Part shown: positions 22,203-35,000 of the stretch, piece after piece | How the letters are laid out: each line of letters starts with the position of its first letter | How positions within the stretch are numbered: the first letter of the stretch is position 1 | Source of the DNA: Chrysomallon squamiferum | Taxonomy: Eukaryota > Mollusca > Gastropoda > Neomphalida > Peltospiridae | Direction: 5' to 3' | Assembly (NCBI GenBank): GCA_012295275.1 | Contig: CM022677.1 | Location: forward strand, 24,833,121-24,868,120 | DNA: 35,000 nucleotides | Translations under genes and position numbers: made by a program | The notes under the pieces: model-generated | Told to the model about the DNA's origin: nothing | Databases searched by the model: none | What the model saw: only the letters and a program-made list of their open reading frames with translations

Positions 22203-22340
22203 GTGATTTAATATTTCTAATAAACTGGTAAAGGAAAAATGTGACAGTAACATTAACAAATTTACAATTATTAATTATAATTATGTGAAGTATAATAAAT
22301 AGATAAATAAAAGCCACGTATAAATACAATTATGATAAGA
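22203..22340 (+). other. Gene 5 3' UTR with poly(A) signals
   Basis: AATAAA at 22294-22299 and 22306-22311; same shortened form as gene 3. Confidence 0.6.
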
Positions 22341-22739
22341 AAGTACTTGGAATTTATTTCACAAACTTATTTCTCTAATTCTAATTCTTTTCATTTAGGT
22401 TTAAGCGGTGTTGACAAATTCATACTCTAGTTTCACAGTAACATATGTTTTAAACGAACATATGAATTTTCTTGTGACTTGTATCAAGTTTTATGGTCAA
22501 ATGCACAATTAACTTTGGTTGCTGTGTTTTGTTGTAAGTAGCTATTTGTTTATTTTTTATATATAGTATTGTGATTGTAAGTTACCTTCTTATTAATCAT
22601 TTTTATGACATTTGCTTTCATTCTGTTTTTAGAACATGTTTTTAACGAGTGTAATATTTGTTTTAAAAATGATCTTATTCAGTGTACATACTAATATATT
22701 TTATGTGTCTCATCAGTTTAATTAGGATACATAACACTA

Positions 22740-23135
22740 TGTTTATGTAATCGTATTGTAGTGGGAAAAATGTTGACAATATAATGCTACTATTGTTTAC
22801 GTAATGGTAAAAATGTTGACAATATAATGTTACTATTGTTTACGTAATGGTATTGTAGTGGGAAAAATGTTGACAATATAATGCTACTATTGTTTACGTA
22901 ATGGTAAAAATGTTGACAACATAATGTTACTATTGTTTACGTAATGGTATTGTAGTGGGAAAAATGTTGACAACATAATGTTACTATTGTTTACGTAATC
23001 GTATTGTAGTGGTAAAAATGTTGACAATATAATGCTACTATTGTTTACGTAATGGTATTGTAGTAGTAAAAAAGTTGAAAATATAATGTTACTATTAATT
23101 GTTTATGTAACAGTTGTAGCAGTAACGATGTTGAC
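22740..23135 (+). repeat. Downstream 54-bp minisatellite, unit 5 (longest)
   Basis: Same family, about 7-8 copies with two shortened members. Confidence 0.85.
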
Positions 23136-24022
23136 ATAAATATTTTTCTGTACGCCACAGTATTCTGGTGTTAGACGGCTTGTACAAAATTTAACTAGCT
23201 TCAGTATTTTAGTAACACTTGTGTTTCTGCGTAATAAATTTAAAAAAAATATAAAATTGTTTTTCTTTGTTAGTTAGAACGCGTTTGAGTTTTTTTTGTA
23301 AATATCACTTTTTATATATCTACGTTTAACCCAGTTAAAAATATATTTAAGGAAAAATATATAAATTTATTATTACAGAAATAAGCTATAATGTAAGTAA
23401 AACCTTTTTATTATTACATTATTATTATCAAAGTGTGAAGTGAGAAAGGCGATTGTAATTACAACAGAAAAAAAAATTAATAATAATAATAATAAAAATA
23501 AAATGTGAAGTAAAAATTCTCTACATACAAGAAATGTTTCTAACGGGAGTTAACTAACTGCCTGGCGTTTGAAGTGTACCAAGTACAACAGGTGAACAAC
23601 AGAAGCGGGGACTACCCTGTAGTATGACGGACACAGTATTACCAACAGGTGTTAGTCGCCTAAATCGTCTGCGTTTAAGTCGTCAGGTGCGCAGGTCTTA
23701 CCTCAGCCAGAGTCGCGATTTTTCTGTAACGTTATTTCCAATAAAATAATCCCTTATCTAAGTCGTCACGTGACACTTCGTCTTAGGAACACACACAAAC
23801 CACAGTTAATTGCTTGCTCTGATTCATCAGAGGGGAAACCCCTCGATACAGTCTCGCACAATGACACGCGTTACCTCAAAGTTACTGGAATGCAGGTAGA
23901 CAGGCGCTGTGCGTTGGTATTATTGATATGCACGTGACTTGTCTCGTGCTTGGAGTGCGTTGAATTAACAATATTATTTCGGAAAGCGGCGCTCACGAGA
24001 GTGACTTATTTTAGTGTACAAA

Positions 24023-24555
24023 ATGGCGACTAGCGGAAAGAGACGGGTAAATAACCAAGACTTTACAAGGAGAAAAGGGAAATAATTAAGTACTGTGAAG
24101 TCAGTCTGACGTCGGAGAGAATTAAAATTTCCCCGCACAACACTGAATGACATTTAAAAAAAAAAAAAAATAATAATAATAATAAAAAAATCTAAAAGTG
24201 ATCGAAGCCATCGAGAAGGCCGTGCATACCGATTCAAGGAAAGGGGCTTGAAACGCATCAATCACGTGACGTTTGAAGATGTCGACTCCGACATTGGTGA
24301 TGACAAATGGCTGCTGGAACTGAAATTCGTATCGATGGTCAAATGCTGCTTCAAAAAGAACGAGGCCCTCCCGAGCAACTTGGTCACGAGGATGGTGAGA
24401 AAGTGAACGACAGTTGGACTGATCGTTTTAAGGAAATGGGTGGGGAATCGTAAAAGTGATGAAAGCAGATGAATCTGGCGGTGTTAATACAGCAGTTAGT
24501 TGAAGAATGGAAAACAGAGAAACTTAAGGACATTCATCATTCGGAAACTGAACAT
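24023..24555 (+). pseudogene. Transposase-like relic, unit 5
   Basis: Same relic, closest to unit 3 (AAGAGACGGG, V-K-C-C-F-K-K). It lies about 150 bases before the right edge of the array. Confidence 0.45.
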
Positions 24556-24706
24556 TATACAAATACAATGCCACCCTGTAGATCGTGCCAGCTGGCAAGC
24601 TGCCAAGCGATCCCTTTAAAGATTACGGCGTAATCTGGCCGCAGAGTAAAATTATCCCCATAATATCCACATCCCACCCCCAAGCTTAGTAACGGAGGTG
24701 ATAATC

Positions 24707-25739
24707 TCCAGTTCTCAGTGTACTTCTATGTTACAATTTAGGAAACTCCAAAATATTTAATTTTTTTTTTTAGGTTTGTAGATTGTGCTCCTAAAATAGT
24801 CTGATTTTTTTTTTTTTTTTTTTTTTTTTTTCACGAAACTTGTAGATATGAGACACGTATGCTATCGACGTCATTCATATGACGTCATTAAGACGAAAAA
24901 AACCCACCCACCCCCATCCAAAAAACAACTTGAGGATTTTCGCTTGCGCCATTTTTACTAATCACCGTATCAATACAATTTAAAAAATTAAAACGCCTGG
25001 TGTATTAAAGCATTTCAGCTGGATTTATAGTTGTGTTGCGTTTACAGGGCTACATTAAAGTATTTTTCAGACTAAACCTCGCTACCTTTTTTTTTTCTTT
25101 CTTTTTTTCTTTCTTTTTTTTTTTTTTTTTTTTCTTATCGGAGGGGGCGGCTTATATAACGATACACTTTATATATGAATACTGTTTTCAGTTTCAAATA
25201 ATGTATAAGCTGCTTCTGAAAAGATAGGAACCTGAACTGGTTGAAACAGTTGATTATCGTTGCATTAAATCATTAAACATATTGGCTTGTCACCGCGTGC
25301 GTATTGAAACCAAACGCACATTCTGAAAATAACGTCTGTATGAAGTTTTTTTTTTTTTTTTCAGTTTCAACGATATACACTTGTCAGTGTTGTAATCAAT
25401 TACACTGGCCACTTAGTGCTATCACAACAAGTCTAGTGTGTGTCATAAAACACACACACACACACACACACACATATTAAGCAACCTAAAGCACCTGTAC
25501 AAAACAATGGGAACAGACTTTTATTTGTATTTTTTTTTTTTTGTTCCTTCCTTAATTTTTACGAAGACTGCAAAAGGATCACAGCTTATCAAACAATTAC
25601 AAGTTAATACAGAAGAGATTTAGTTTTAATGTCTTTCATTTAGTTATTGTTGGGTACAGTTCTACTTACAGCAATAAAACCACCAACAATAGACAACGAA
25701 GAAAAACTGTAATAACTATAGCCAGTCATAATGATGACG

Positions 25740-25777
<38 letters not shown>

Positions 25778-26246
25778 CATCATCATAACAACAACACAAG
25801 AACAAGAGCAAGATGACAACGACAACATAATATCAACACCATTATCAACATCATTCATCAACAACAACAATTACAATAACAAAAAACACTAAAAAATATT
25901 AATTCCGATTTGTGCTCAGAACATCCCTCCTTTAATTGCGTCATAAAGGAAATCGGAAGTGTTTAATATTTATTGAATTACGAATTATTTTATTATCTAA
26001 AAAAAAAAAGTAATAATAATAATAATAAAAATAATAATCATAAAGAAATAACAAAGACAAAGTCAAATTAATTAAGTTTTTATAATAAAAAGCAACCATG
26101 TTGATTATCGCAAAATCACGTTTGCACGTTATTTCGTTTGACAACACTAGCTCAATGGCGCTTTCTGTCAACATTGCAGTAACGCTGTAAAAAACAAACC
26201 GTTATAAAGACATCAAATAATAAATATTTATATATGTGAACATATT
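24707..26246. other. Spacer between array and ABCA gene; no gene recognised
   Basis: Single-copy-looking AT-rich DNA with poly(T) runs (about 24808-24830, 25087-25133, 25346-25361), a (CA)n tract (about 25450-25473) and (TAA)n at 25741-25776. A perfect CRE-type octamer TGACGTCA lies at 24880-24887 beside a second half-site. The ABCA3-like promoter is expected near the right end but no convincing TATA element is seen. Confidence 0.6.
25741..25776. repeat. (TAA)n microsatellite
   Basis: About twelve TAA units in the spacer. Confidence 0.9.

Positions 26247-35000
<8,754 letters not shown>

Larger units (their letters stand above)
21186..24706 (+). repeat. Tandem array unit 5, truncated (3.5 kb)
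   Basis: Carries the terminal exon of gene 5, poly(A) signals, 54-bp minisatellite and transposase-like relic. It stops at about 24,706, exactly where the other units would enter the TA minisatellite and the next promoter. Homology ends within a few bases after AACGGAGGTG (24691-24700). This is the right edge of the array, so no sixth gene follows. Confidence 0.9.

Overview
This is a window of an animal (metazoan) nuclear genome. It has split genes with GT-AG introns, AATAAA poly(A) signals, TATA-type promoters, many microsatellites and an AT-rich background. The style would fit a mollusc or another lophotrochozoan, but that assignment is inference only.

Layout. Bases 1 to about 24,706 are a head-to-tail tandem array of five units of 5.07-5.58 kb; the fifth is truncated and the array continues left of the window. 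Each unit carries the body of one small secreted-protein gene, its poly(A) signals, a 54-bp minisatellite, a relic resembling a Tigger/pogo-type transposase, a 130-138-bp minisatellite with (TA)n cores, and then the promoter, 5' UTR exon and signal-peptide exon of the NEXT gene. There are therefore four complete genes (starts at 5429, 10488, 15800, 21024) and one lacking its first exons (371-942). About 24.7-26.2 kb is gene-poor, low-complexity DNA. From 26,247 to the right edge lie the first 12 coding exons of an ABCA3-like lipid-type ABC transporter on the + strand: the N-terminal membrane half and the first nucleotide-binding domain. The gene runs off the window.

The array protein, which I do not recognise as a named family, is a prepro-protein. 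It has a signal peptide, a short propeptide ending R-K-R, a six-cysteine segment, and six consecutive 11-residue amphipathic repeats like those of LEA, apolipoprotein or synuclein helices. Genes 1 and 2 end in a hydrophobic tail that looks like a GPI-anchor signal. Genes 3-5 lost it through an indel of about 220-240 bp and should be soluble. The promoter is an old internal duplication in which each half holds a palindromic kappaB-like site, suggesting (not proving) Rel/NF-kB-type, immune-like control. Units alternate in sequence type (2 like 4, 3 like 5), indicating amplification of a two-gene block followed by gene conversion.

The ABCA3-like gene has clear Walker A, signature, Walker B and H-loop motifs, but exons 4 and 5 each carry an apparent one-base frameshift. 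Both lie in or near homopolymers and could be assembly errors or real lesions. No functional link between the array and the transporter can be shown from sequence.
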